Below, one piece after another: positions 23,360 through 32,791 of a stretch of DNA of 48,641 nucleotides. Position 1 is the stretch's first letter. Every line of letters starts with the position of its first letter. The DNA lies in assembly GCA_020160935.1 (NCBI GenBank), contig JAIUPL010000038.1, forward strand, positions 1 through 48,641. The letters run 5' to 3'. The position numbers and the translations under genes were made by a program. Origin of the DNA: Bacteroidota bacterium. GTDB lineage: Bacteria > Bacteroidota > Bacteroidia > Chitinophagales > Saprospiraceae. A model generated the notes under the pieces. That model had not been told where the DNA came from. It searched no databases and worked only from the letters and a program-made list of their open reading frames with translations.

Positions 23360-23468
23360 GTTAGGAGTTATGAGTTATGAGTTATACTCACGTTGCTTTT
23401 GGCATCATTTATAAAGTAGCCGATAGCAACGTGAGTATAACTCATAACTCATAACTCCTAACTCCTAC
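23353..23468. repeat. Palindromic element, family F (GAGTTAT arms)
   Basis: It lies between convergent M1 peptidase and nucleotidyltransferase genes. The left arm GTTATGAGTTAGGAGTTATG.. contains the peptidase TGA. The core ATACTCACGTTGCTTTTGGC pairs with GATAGCAACGTGAGTAT. The right arm ACTCATAACTCATAACTCC runs to 23468. The variant unit GTTAGGA is mirrored as TCCTAAC in the right arm. The core GTTGCTTTTGGC resembles that of the element at 27825. Confidence 0.9.
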
Positions 23469-23470
23469 CT

Positions 23471-24394
23471 CTACACCTTGCTTTCCATGTGCCTCAACAC
23501 CTTATCCTGAAAATACATTGGGTGGTGTTTGGACACATAGCGGCGTGATTTCAGGGCTATATTGAACGTAGGGTCGTCGAAATGGCGGAATTTTCGTTTC
23601 CAGAAGCCAACAGTGATGCGCAGGGTGAGTTGATCGAGCCAATTGCCGAAGCGACCGCTTAACAGATATTCCAGGGTTCGTTTCAGCACGCCTTGCTTTT
23701 GCGGCGGAACGTCCTTCATCGAACGGCGGGGCATCTGGGGAAACTGATGAAAAGCCCAGGCATTGGCGCCCAGAAAAGCCTGACACCATTCCTTGCCGTA
23801 CATGGGCAGCAGCGTGACCACTTCTGTGGCTGTGAACAGATTTTTCTCTTCAATTTCCAAGTGTTCCGTGTCAATGAAATAGTTGACACAGAAGTATTTG
23901 TGAGAATTGAACAGAAACAGTTTTTTGAACGCCACCAGCAGCGTGCGCGCCAGCCAAAGCCTTTCTGGCTCTGTGATGATAAAAAAATCGATGTCGCTGT
24001 CGGGGCGCATGCTGTGTTTCGACAACGAACCCGATACAAACACTGCCCGAACGAAAGGGAAAGCGTCGATCAGGCCTGCTATCCGACGAGCAATGGGCAA
24101 CATGGCATCTGCCCTGCTGTTGTTGTCCTGTCGTTGACCCACCCATTCCGGTGTGTTCCGGGTCTGGAAATATTCGCCAAACCGGAAAAGTTTACCCTCC
24201 TCTTCAAGCGATCGTAATTTCTCCTGAAGCACCGCTTCCGAAGGAATAGATTCAGCATCCCCCTTCAGATTGTGGGCAAAACGAAGTATTTCCTGCTCTG
24301 TAAGGGGGTATGAAAACAACTCGAAATAATACAGGGTACGCAGAATAGTACGCTCTATATGGCATTCGGTAATGGTCGGCATACGATCGTTCAT
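23471..24394 (-). CDS. Nucleotidyltransferase-domain protein
   Basis: The protein has 307 residues. The N-terminal 85 residues look like a winged helix (RTILRTLYYFELFSYPLTEQ, VLQEKLRSLEEEGKLFRF). The middle is a minimal nucleotidyltransferase fold: FVSGSLSKHSMRPDSDIDFF has the GS..DxD active-site pattern. The C-terminal part is helical and basic (FWKRKFRHFD, YVSKHHPMYFQDKVL). Relatives are predicted to transfer nucleotides to unknown small molecules or proteins. It is divergent from the Dna2-like gene by 132 nt. No toxin or antitoxin partner of MNT/HEPN type is visible. Confidence 0.85.
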   Translation of the reverse strand: MNDRMPTITECHIERTILRTLYYFELFSYPLTEQEILRFAHNLKGDAESIPSEAVLQEKLRSLEEEGKLFRFGEYFQTRNTPEWVGQRQDNNSRADAMLPIARRIAGLIDAFPFVRAVFVSGSLSKHSMRPDSDIDFFIITEPERLWLARTLLVAFKKLFLFNSHKYFCVNYFIDTEHLEIEEKNLFTATEVVTLLPMYGKEWCQAFLGANAWAFHQFPQMPRRSMKDVPPQKQGVLKRTLEYLLSGRFGNWLDQLTLRITVGFWKRKFRHFDDPTFNIALKSRRYVSKHHPMYFQDKVLRHMESKV

Positions 24395-24526
24395 GGTACT
24401 TCAAGGAGTAAAAGCATGGCAAGGTAATGGTGTTATGGCAACAGCACATCGTGTGTGGTCGAAAACAAGTGTACAGATTTGGCGTAAGGCATACATAAGC
24501 CGACGTTTTGGCCGAACTTTGCAGGC

Positions 24527-27500
24527 ATGTTTCCGCCCGAATCTGCCCCGTTGCTGTATCAGGAATTAACCAGAATAGCCGCCCTCACCGAACGGCCTGC
24601 CGCCGAACGGGTGCTGGCCCTGGCATCGTTGATGGAGCGTATATTTTATGAGGCTACGCGCAGGGAGCAAATCGTGTTCAGCAGTTTGTTTGCCCGGATC
24701 AGTTACGCCGGGCATTTATTTCATTTTCAGCCCGATATTCTGCAACGCATCCACCGTTTCCGACTGCTGGCCAAACACGTGCGAAATGGTCGCGAAGCCA
24801 CCGAAAAATCGGTACAACTTGGCGTGCAGGCTATCGCAGAAACGGTGCTGGTACTCACCGGCGCGGCCATTCCGGCAGCCGTTCTGGCGCATTTCGATCA
24901 GGAAGAGATGCTGCGTCAGGCGCAGGAAGCGGAACCTGCCGCCCATTGGGTGAAAACGGCCCGCGTAGTGGCCATCGACGATGATCCCGATCATAACAGC
25001 CTGGTTGTCATAGATGAAGAGCATGCCGAACGCCCCGTTCGCATGCGATATGGAATACCCGATCGCAATGAAAATTTTAATGCTACCATTCAGGTGATCC
25101 GGAAGGTGTTCGGTTTTCCGGTAACGCTGCAACTCATCGATGTCGATATTGACCAAAATGGCCGATACTGCCCCCGGGCTATTGTCATCGAACCCGATTA
25201 CCTGGTAGATGTGTCGGCCATTTCGGAGTGTTTCCGCGATACCGGCGCCGACCCGTACAGTTTTCTGGTGCGCAAGTTTTTGCCGTATGAAAACACCGTT
25301 GCATTATTGCTGGGAAATATTGCCAACTTCTTCCTCGATCGCCTGCTGAGCGAGCCCAACGCAGCCTGGAGTGATGTATTCAGGGAAACCTTCCAACTCT
25401 ATCCCTTCGTGTATGCGCCCATGAGCGACAGTGAGGTAAAATCCGTGTCAGGCAAGGCGCAAAAGCATTTTCTCACCTTGAAAAGCATGGCCCTGGGCGG
25501 ATTTGAGCGACAGGGTATCGAGCCTGCACATTGTTTTCTAGAACCTTCTTTTTTCAGCGAGCAATACGGCATTCAGGGCCGCCTCGACCTTTTTTACAAA
25601 ACTGATGACCGGGCCGCCATTATCGAATTGAAAAGCGGCACGCCGTTCAAGCCCAACAGTTATGGCATTGCGCGCAGCCATTTTACCCAGACACTGCTGT
25701 ACGATTTGCTGGTGCGGTCGGTATTCGGACAACACACCGACCCGGCCAAGTATATCCTGTATTCGGGCGTTGACCTGAACCACCTGCGCTTTGCGCCGAC
25801 CGTGGTGCCCGAGCAGTGGGAGGCTTTGCAGGTGCGCAATCAACTGGTGGCACTCGAACGTTTGCTGACCAAAATACAGCCCGGCGATGCCCATGTGCCC
25901 GTATTTGGAAAACTAAAAGCCGCCAACGGTAAAGGATTTACAGAGCGCGATTATGGAATGTTCGAATCGGCATACCACCCCTTAACCTTGCCGGAAAGAA
26001 AATATTTCAACGCTTTTACCGGGTTTATTGCCCGCGAACACTGGCTCGCCAAAACCGGCGATGAAGGTTCCGACAATGCATACGGCCATGCCGCCCTGTG
26101 GCGCAGCAGTTTTGGTGAAAAACAGCAGCAGTTCGGCATTCTCAGCCACCTGGAAATTATGGAGAACCGGGCAGACCAACCTGATCCGTGTATTATTTTC
26201 CAAAAAACGGAACTTACCAACCCGCTCGCCAATTTCCGGGTAGGCGACATCGCCGTGCTGTATCCAGCCCTCGACGACACGGATACCGTACTGCACCACC
26301 AGGTGATCAAATGCACCATCAGCGAACTCAGCAGTACGCACGTGACCGTACAATTGCGCTACCGGCAGTTCAACCTCATCTCCTTTGACACGGAGGGATA
26401 CTGGTGCCTCGAACCCGATCTGATGGACACGGGCTTCGCTGCACAGTACCGGGGACTGCTGGAGTGGGCTACCTCCGGCGCAGAACGCCGGGCTTTGCTG
26501 ATGGGCCTCACACCGCCACGTATGTCGGAAGCAGCGCCGGACACAAACAATTCCATCCTGGAAGCGATACAACATTCCCGCGATTATTTCCTGCTGTGGG
26601 GACCGCCCGGAACGGGCAAAACCAGCGTCATGCTGCGCGACCTGGCGGCCTGGGTACTCCGCGACACATCCGACAACCTCTTGCTGCTGGCCTACACCAA
26701 TCGTGCCGTAGATGAAATTTGCGACGCGCTGGATGCCATAGGTGGCGACATCCGCGACCAGTACATCCGCATCGGGAGCCGCCATGCCACCGCAGAGCGC
26801 TTCCGCGAACAATTGTTGAGCGTGCGCATTGCACCCGCTACCACGCGGGCCGAACTGCGCGCCATCCTCGAAAAACGGCGCATTTTTGTGAGCACAGTGG
26901 CTTCTTTCGGGCAAAACGACGGCCTGCTACGCCTCAAGAAATTTCAGCGCCTGATCGTCGACGAAGCCTCTCAAATTCTGGAGCCCCAATTGATCGGCTT
27001 GCTGACACGCTTCGAACACACGGTGCTCATAGGCGACCACCGGCAATTGCCCGCCATTACCGTGCAGCGCCCTGAAAATACCCTTGTAGAAGACGCCGAC
27101 CTGCGGTCAGTCGGCATTCAGGATTTGCGCGAATCGTACTTCGAGCGCCTCTATCGCCGCTGCCGCGAACAAGGCTGGCACTGGGCCTACGGACAACTGA
27201 ACCGGCAAGGACGGATGCATGCAGACATCATGGATTTTCCGAATCGTTTTTTTTACGACGGCCTGTTGCAAACACTCACACACGCCACCGACAGCGAACA
27301 CCGCCAGCACAGGCCTTTATGGTACGACCTGCCCGGAGCGGATGCCATGCTGGAAAAAACCTGTGCTGAAAAACGCGTAGTCTTTTTCCCAGTCGAATCG
27401 GAAGAAATATCTTCCAATGCCAAGACCAGCCGTGCGGAAGCGGCAATGGCGGCACGCATCGTGTTGTTTTTCAAGCGATTGTACGAACTCAACAACAAAC

Positions 27501-27841
27501 CCTGGGAACCTGTGCAAACCCTGGGCATCATCACGCCCTGGCGTGCACAGATCGCACAAATTCGCGCCAGCCTGAGTGAAGCAGGTATCGATCCAGACAG
27601 TGTTACGGTCGATACGGTAGAACGGTATCAGGGGGGCGCCAGGGAGATTATCATTGTTTCCACTTGCGTGCATTCCGAACACCAACTGTCCAGTTTGGTG
27701 AGCATAGGTGATGGCGGCATCGACCGAAAATTCAACGTTGCCCTCACCCGCGCCCGCGAACACCTGATTGTTTTGGGCAATGCGAGTGTTTTGCAGATGG
27801 ATGAGCGGTATAGAGCGTTTATGGGGAGTTATGAGTTATGA
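24527..27841 (+). CDS. Dna2-like nuclease-helicase
   Basis: The 1104-residue protein combines a PD-(D/E)xK nuclease and an SF1 helicase. The nuclease core is GRLDLFY (Asp354) and AAIIELKSG (Glu367, Lys369). Helicase motifs are Walker A GPPGTGKT (692-699), LLLAYTNRAVDEI, Walker B-like IVDEASQ (Asp812), IGDHRQLPAI, QGRMHADIMDFPNRFF, VTVDTVERYQGGAREIII and FNVALTRAREHLIVLG. The order matches Dna2/NAM7-type enzymes, which process DNA ends or flaps. No iron-sulfur Cys cluster of the Cas4/Dna2 type is evident. A role in repair or phage defence is possible, but no defence gene is adjacent. The last residues (SYEL) and stop are encoded by repeat units. Confidence 0.88.
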   Translation: MFPPESAPLLYQELTRIAALTERPAAERVLALASLMERIFYEATRREQIVFSSLFARISYAGHLFHFQPDILQRIHRFRLLAKHVRNGREATEKSVQLGVQAIAETVLVLTGAAIPAAVLAHFDQEEMLRQAQEAEPAAHWVKTARVVAIDDDPDHNSLVVIDEEHAERPVRMRYGIPDRNENFNATIQVIRKVFGFPVTLQLIDVDIDQNGRYCPRAIVIEPDYLVDVSAISECFRDTGADPYSFLVRKFLPYENTVALLLGNIANFFLDRLLSEPNAAWSDVFRETFQLYPFVYAPMSDSEVKSVSGKAQKHFLTLKSMALGGFERQGIEPAHCFLEPSFFSEQYGIQGRLDLFYKTDDRAAIIELKSGTPFKPNSYGIARSHFTQTLLYDLLVRSVFGQHTDPAKYILYSGVDLNHLRFAPTVVPEQWEALQVRNQLVALERLLTKIQPGDAHVPVFGKLKAANGKGFTERDYGMFESAYHPLTLPERKYFNAFTGFIAREHWLAKTGDEGSDNAYGHAALWRSSFGEKQQQFGILSHLEIMENRADQPDPCIIFQKTELTNPLANFRVGDIAVLYPALDDTDTVLHHQVIKCTISELSSTHVTVQLRYRQFNLISFDTEGYWCLEPDLMDTGFAAQYRGLLEWATSGAERRALLMGLTPPRMSEAAPDTNNSILEAIQHSRDYFLLWGPPGTGKTSVMLRDLAAWVLRDTSDNLLLLAYTNRAVDEICDALDAIGGDIRDQYIRIGSRHATAERFREQLLSVRIAPATTRAELRAILEKRRIFVSTVASFGQNDGLLRLKKFQRLIVDEASQILEPQLIGLLTRFEHTVLIGDHRQLPAITVQRPENTLVEDADLRSVGIQDLRESYFERLYRRCREQGWHWAYGQLNRQGRMHADIMDFPNRFFYDGLLQTLTHATDSEHRQHRPLWYDLPGADAMLEKTCAEKRVVFFPVESEEISSNAKTSRAEAAMAARIVLFFKRLYELNNKPWEPVQTLGIITPWRAQIAQIRASLSEAGIDPDSVTVDTVERYQGGAREIIIVSTCVHSEHQLSSLVSIGDGGIDRKFNVALTRAREHLIVLGNASVLQMDERYRAFMGSYEL

Positions 27842-27953
27842 GTTATGAGTTATGAGTTTTTCTCGCGCTGCTTTTGGCCACTCTATTAATAAAGCCAAGA
27901 GTACAGCATCATAACTCATAACTCATAACTCATAACTCATAACTCCCCACTCA
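27825..27953. repeat. Palindromic element, family F
   Basis: It lies between the convergent helicase and CHAT genes. The left arm GGAGTTATGAGTTATGAG.. (27825-27856) encodes the end of the helicase. The core CGCTGCTTTTGGC pairs loosely with GCCAAGAGTACAGC. The right arm (27910-27946) has five or so ATAACTC units and reaches the stop of the minus-strand gene. The core pairing is weaker than in the element at 23353. Confidence 0.88.
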
Positions 27954-30818
27954 TCTCTTTTTCCAAAAGTACCACCCGCCGAGGAGTACAAGGAGAATGC
28001 CCAACACCCAGTACCATTTTTTGCTGGGCAATTCGAGCGGACACATATCGCCGCTTACTGTGACGCCCGCCCAGTAGAAGGGATGCGTATTATCGTAGTT
28101 TCTGTCATTTTTCAAAAAATCCAGTTTGGCCAGGCGTAGTGCCTCATCCTTGCTTTTCCCTTCCTTCAGGTATTTAAAAAATGACTCGGTCAGTTCCGGC
28201 GCTGTAATTTCATGCAGCCGCCACATGCTCATAACAGTACTGGGAACGCCGGCAATGGCAAATGCTCGAGCGAGACTATAAATGCCTTCTCCCTTGTGCA
28301 GTTTTCCAAAACCGGTGTGACAGGCGCTGAGTACAGCCAGATCCGCCTGCAGGCGCATGACCTGCAATTCATTGGCAAACAGCACATTGTTGTTCACCGA
28401 ATCTCCCTTTGGGCGGCCAAAAAGCAGGCACGATAATTCCGGGTATTCATCGTTGGCCAGTCCGTGCATGGCCAGCAGCAAAATGCCACAGTCGGGCGCT
28501 ACATTTTTGAAAGTCTGCTCGCTGGATTGTTCGCGGGGAAAGGCTCGTCCGCCCATGAGCGTGTGCACCTTTTCGAGTTCGATCTGTGTGCTATTGATAT
28601 CATAAATCAATGAATCCGGAATCTGTACGCTGCGGGTGTTGCCTGCCGGGGCTGGTCCGTAGGAAGGTGCGAAACCGGCAAAGCGGAATTTCGGAGCCGC
28701 CTTGCTTCGGTGTTCGGCGCTGATTTTTTGCTGCATATCGAGCAGGGTAGCGGAATAGGCATAACCTACGGCGTATTTTCCCAGCAAAAAAGGCATATCG
28801 CGCCAACTTACTTCGGCGTTTTCCGATCGATAAAACAACACATCGAAGGGAATAAATGTCAGCGCATCATCAGGAATAATCAAAAGGCTGTTAATAGCAT
28901 TGGCATCTTTTTCGAGTTCCGGCTGCATCAAGAGTTGGTACCATTCGAAAGAGCGTACCTGAAACCATTGTTGTTCTGCCATGGCCTCCTGGTTGGATGA
29001 CAGGAATGTGAAATATCGAAACACCTGTTCGCGAAACAATGCAGGCAATATTGCCTTTCGAAATGAAAAATCTCCTTTGTTATTAAAATAGAAGATATAT
29101 GCTGCAGCATCTGTAAGGTAATAGGCAAACAGCGCCTGATGATCGTGAAGCAGTCCCGACAATGTCCTGGCTGAAATAAACTCCAGTTGATCGGTAAGTT
29201 CTGCATAATCAGGGTATTTACTGCGCAATTTTTGTCTTAAGCGTTGTTCTTCTTCTTTGAGTCGGGCCAGTTCTGTATGCAGTTTGGCCAGTATGTCAGC
29301 ATTCGCTTTATGAAAAGTTTTTTCCGCTATCTGTTGTTCATACCAGGCAATTTTGGCAGACAATTCCTGTTCTTCCTTCCGCAGTTCGGGCGGGAGAGAA
29401 AAATCATGCCGGGCTTTAGCGATACCCTGCAACAAAAGGATGGCACGAGCCTGCTCGGTGAGTGCAAAAGCCCGTTCGGCGTAAGAGACCTGCCCTGTTT
29501 TTTGGTACAATTGCCATGCAATTTCCAGGGCCTTGTCGTATCGTGCACGTCCTTCTTCCAGGGACAGCAAGGAAGAAGATTCATAAGCATAGGTAGCCAT
29601 CAGCAGCGCCCCGGCTCTTGGGAGTAGTTCGTAACATTCCAGCGCTTTTTCCAGCGAACCCATGACTTCAAAACAAAGTGCCTTGCCTTCCAGCGCCTCC
29701 AGAATTGTATTTTCGCTGATAAACAGGCCGGGATCTGGCTGACGACTCGGGTCGTCAGATTGAAAATCGGGCAGCACACACTTCAGCGCGATATGGAAAA
29801 AGGTCAATGCTTCTTTTGCGCGTTGTTGCACCAGATACAAATGGCCTAAGGCACAATATTCCTTGGCAATTTCTCTTCGGTTTGGCGATCCCCATTGTTT
29901 TATGCCCGCTGCAATGGCTTGCTTGCGCAGCCGTTCTGCTTCGGCATACATTTTCAGGTCGGTGCGGATTTCTGCCTCATTGGAATGACAGGATACAGAG
30001 TAGTACAAGGAATCTTCATCAATGGAAAGTTTGCCTATCAATGCCCGCTCTTTTTTCAGAATACCCAGCGCTTCTGTTGAACGTCCCAGTTTGTGCAGCA
30101 CGGCAGCCTTGTTTTCCAGCATGTTAATAATGGCAGTCGTACGTGTACCTTTTAAGGCGAGGCCCTGGTTAAGGATGCGAAGCGCATCTTCATATTTACC
30201 TATTTCAATCAAAAGCAGGCCCATATCTCCCTCATCGGCCATTCCGAGATCGGGGTGCGCATGCCCGTATGCAATGCCTTGCCGGAGCAAATTTTCGGCG
30301 CGGGGATAGTCGCCAAACCGGGTATAAACATTTCCCAACTTATGAAAAAGGTGCGGGGCGATCTTGTTGCTTTTTGTTTTTAGCCGATCTTCAAAAATGC
30401 TGTACGCCTGTGCGTAGAATGCCTGTGCGCCGGCAAAATCAGACGCATTATCTTCCCGAATATGTCCGGCGGCGAGATATAACATTACCAGTTGTTCCCA
30501 TTCAATGGAGTCCACCGGATCGCGCCATCTGGAATCAATTCCCTTTTGGATGAAGTCAGTGGCATCAAACGGGCGATCCAGATAGTCAACCCATTGGTAT
30601 CCCATCGAGGAATAACTTTTAAGCCAGAGTTTTAGCGAGTCGTTATTGCGATAAATTTGGAGCGCCTGTTGATGAAGCCTCACGGCCTTGTCAATTTTTT
30701 TATCGCTCAGGGAATCAAGAGCACTCTCCAACAAGCCACGGGCCTGCTGCATATTCGTTTGCGCTTTGCTGTTGAACGTTATCAACAGCAAAGCGACTAT
30801 CCAGAAATATTTTATCAT
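27951..30818 (-). CDS. TPR-CHAT protease, predicted membrane-anchored and extracytoplasmic
   Basis: The protein has 955 residues: a signal peptide (MIKYFWIVALLLITFNSKAQ), then about 450 residues of helical TPR-like repeats (KIDKAVRLHQQALQIYRNND, YPRAENLLRQGIAYGH, KYEDALRILNQGLAL). A coiled segment (about 490-560) and a CHAT domain follow, with the catalytic pair His785 (LLLAMHGLAND) and Cys833 (LSACHTGFG). A C-terminal membrane helix (WVLGILLVLLGGWYFW) precedes KKR. CHAT domains are caspase-like Cys proteases, and both catalytic residues are present. Signal peptide plus C-terminal anchor predict the domain faces the periplasm, unlike the cytoplasmic TPR-CHAT proteins of CRISPR systems. It lies 12 nt after the PKD-like gene, in one operon. 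Confidence 0.88.
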   Translation of the reverse strand: MIKYFWIVALLLITFNSKAQTNMQQARGLLESALDSLSDKKIDKAVRLHQQALQIYRNNDSLKLWLKSYSSMGYQWVDYLDRPFDATDFIQKGIDSRWRDPVDSIEWEQLVMLYLAAGHIREDNASDFAGAQAFYAQAYSIFEDRLKTKSNKIAPHLFHKLGNVYTRFGDYPRAENLLRQGIAYGHAHPDLGMADEGDMGLLLIEIGKYEDALRILNQGLALKGTRTTAIINMLENKAAVLHKLGRSTEALGILKKERALIGKLSIDEDSLYYSVSCHSNEAEIRTDLKMYAEAERLRKQAIAAGIKQWGSPNRREIAKEYCALGHLYLVQQRAKEALTFFHIALKCVLPDFQSDDPSRQPDPGLFISENTILEALEGKALCFEVMGSLEKALECYELLPRAGALLMATYAYESSSLLSLEEGRARYDKALEIAWQLYQKTGQVSYAERAFALTEQARAILLLQGIAKARHDFSLPPELRKEEQELSAKIAWYEQQIAEKTFHKANADILAKLHTELARLKEEEQRLRQKLRSKYPDYAELTDQLEFISARTLSGLLHDHQALFAYYLTDAAAYIFYFNNKGDFSFRKAILPALFREQVFRYFTFLSSNQEAMAEQQWFQVRSFEWYQLLMQPELEKDANAINSLLIIPDDALTFIPFDVLFYRSENAEVSWRDMPFLLGKYAVGYAYSATLLDMQQKISAEHRSKAAPKFRFAGFAPSYGPAPAGNTRSVQIPDSLIYDINSTQIELEKVHTLMGGRAFPREQSSEQTFKNVAPDCGILLLAMHGLANDEYPELSCLLFGRPKGDSVNNNVLFANELQVMRLQADLAVLSACHTGFGKLHKGEGIYSLARAFAIAGVPSTVMSMWRLHEITAPELTESFFKYLKEGKSKDEALRLAKLDFLKNDRNYDNTHPFYWAGVTVSGDMCPLELPSKKWYWVLGILLVLLGGWYFWKKR

Positions 30819-30830
30819 CGGGGCTGCTAC

Positions 30831-32558
30831 TTAACTAGGTTGCTGATTGTTGTACCAGGCATAAATGAGCAGGATGAGAATCAAAAGCGCGAGGAAAAGA
30901 AGGAGCCAGCAGTCGGAGTTCGGATCTGGATGGGGACCGGGGTGAGGGGGGGCATCCATCAATACGTCGTTCTCGCTGCAATCGGGTTCTGTGCCCACTA
31001 CTGCACCAGCAAAAGTAACACATGCACGAAGGGCTCTGGGGGAATCCTGATACAGTTGCGCTACGCCAGCAGCATCGGTTTCAATTGAAAAGTCCACGAA
31101 TTTACAACGTGGCTGGTGATCCGGCGGCAGCATGGGAATAACGAATCCATCCAGCGTTACCGTTTTTACGTTTGGTTCCATTCTCCAGGACACTGTAACA
31201 TTTGTCATAGGGGTAAGCAATACAGGCTGTGCTGCATAATGCCCCATGGTGAGATCCTGAATGGATATACTCGGCATGGTTTCGTCCATTTCGCCCTGAT
31301 TGCAAATCCTGAGGGAGAATGTTACGTTGTATCGGTCGTTTTGCAGGGTATCGATGTCTTTTACAAAGAGGTTGTTGGGATCATGGCTGGCAGAAACGGC
31401 AATACTTTGGGTAGCCATTCCCACAATATACCTGGTTGCCAATTCATTGCCAAACCCTGTAGAAATGCTGAGATTGTCGCCCAATGTTGACAGGATGTCG
31501 TCATCGCCAAAGAATTCAATCATCTGTTCGCGGAGTGCGGAAATGGTTTCATCCGGGGCGGGTTTAAGGCTTATCAGCAGAGACAAAACAACGGTAGGTT
31601 CAGCCGGGATGGCTCCCGTACCGAAGGCATTGGTTTTCATTACAGGGAAAGTGCGTACTTCATTCAAACCTTCTGCAGTAGCGGAATTAAAACTGTTTTC
31701 CTCAAAAAAATAGGTCAGGCAATTCCCGAACTGCCCCTGCAATCTGTCAAATATACCTCCATGGAGAAAAGAGAGATAAGATTGAGGGTCGTTTATGTTG
31801 TTGTTATTATTGTAATTAGGTACAGTAGCCAACGGCCGTTCAAAATAGTTCGGCATTTCGGTTTTTTCGTGGGTCATCACAGAAGATGCATGTCGGCCTG
31901 TGCTGCTTTGCAGCGAATTGTAAAAGAAAAGTAGCCCAACATTATTTCCATCCTGCATACCCGACAACACAAACACAGTAGGATAATCCGTTCGCATATT
32001 GTGATTGTAGTCGATTGCTGCACGTTTGGTGGCCGGATCAATCAAAACCGGGCTGTCAGTCGCTGGTGTTGCAGGAGCAGTACTGCTATTCAAATCAACT
32101 TTGGCACGGGCGGCGTCGGGCCTGGTGCTGTTGTGATACCGTTCGGTCAGATACACCACCGGCTCGTAGATACCTCTTCTGGCGTAAGTGTAAGTTGTTT
32201 TTCGGGAATCGACGTCCATGCGGGAAACGTCGTTTGCATACTTTTTGTAATTGCCATCTCCAAAAATCCAGAAACCCTTGTACCAACCGCACACAGAGCA
32301 GTTTTTATTATCCTTGCAGTCATAATTCGGGATAGTGTACTTCGAATCGCGGTGTTCGAATGTGAAAGAGCGATTGGAGGATACAAGAGGTGTCGCCAGC
32401 CCGTCTTTTCCGCCTTCACCAAGTGTGTTATTGCCTTGTTTGACAACGATTTTTTGCCCGTCGTTTTCAGAAGTCGCAGGCGGGCAGGTTTGAGCGAAAA
32501 GGAAAAATGGCAAAGCCGCAAAGGCGGTCCATGCTGCAAATTGTTTCCAGGTTTTCAT
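30831..32558 (-). CDS. PKD-like membrane protein linked to CHAT
   Basis: The protein has 575 residues: signal peptide (to FLFAQ), a Cys-containing segment (CKDNKNCSVCGWYKGFWIFG) leading into a PKD-like stretch (FGDGNYKKYA ... TYTYARRGIYEPVVYL), and a large middle region of unknown type. A beta-rich repeat-like part (about 390-500, ISIQDLTMGHYAAQPVLLTP) is followed by a Pro-rich stretch (PPHPGPHPDPN) and a C-terminal membrane helix (WLLLFLALLILILLIYAWY). Both ends match the topology of the CHAT partner downstream: exported with a C-terminal tail anchor. It is probably a binding or sensing subunit, but I cannot name a family for most of it. Confidence 0.7.
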   Translation of the reverse strand: MKTWKQFAAWTAFAALPFFLFAQTCPPATSENDGQKIVVKQGNNTLGEGGKDGLATPLVSSNRSFTFEHRDSKYTIPNYDCKDNKNCSVCGWYKGFWIFGDGNYKKYANDVSRMDVDSRKTTYTYARRGIYEPVVYLTERYHNSTRPDAARAKVDLNSSTAPATPATDSPVLIDPATKRAAIDYNHNMRTDYPTVFVLSGMQDGNNVGLLFFYNSLQSSTGRHASSVMTHEKTEMPNYFERPLATVPNYNNNNNINDPQSYLSFLHGGIFDRLQGQFGNCLTYFFEENSFNSATAEGLNEVRTFPVMKTNAFGTGAIPAEPTVVLSLLISLKPAPDETISALREQMIEFFGDDDILSTLGDNLSISTGFGNELATRYIVGMATQSIAVSASHDPNNLFVKDIDTLQNDRYNVTFSLRICNQGEMDETMPSISIQDLTMGHYAAQPVLLTPMTNVTVSWRMEPNVKTVTLDGFVIPMLPPDHQPRCKFVDFSIETDAAGVAQLYQDSPRALRACVTFAGAVVGTEPDCSENDVLMDAPPHPGPHPDPNSDCWLLLFLALLILILLIYAWYNNQQPS

Positions 32559-32601
32559 AGGTGCGGTGGATTTTTTTGGTGAATAGATCGTTTTGTGGCT
32601 C

Positions 32602-32634
32602 GAAAAGTATTCATTTTTTTGTTAAAGCGACAAA
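32602..32634 (-). promoter_or_regulatory. Putative promoter of the PKD-CHAT operon
   Basis: On the minus strand TTTG (32631-32634), a 21-nt spacer and TACTTTTC (32602-32609), close to TAnnTTTG, lie 44 nt before the start of the PKD-like gene. It could instead be read by an alternative sigma factor. The rest of the 233-nt divergent gap shows only a weak TATTTTTAC (32712-32720) ahead of the sigma gene. Confidence 0.4.
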
Positions 32635-32791
32635 ATAATTGGCAGAATAAAAAAAGTTCCCAGGCTGTTCACATTTCCCGCCTCAGCCGCATTAATATCC
32701 AAAACCGGCTCTATTTTTACAGCCGCCAACCGCCTTCGAACCATTTTTAATCCGACACACCCACCGGCGGCACTATGGCAGGAAACAAAAA

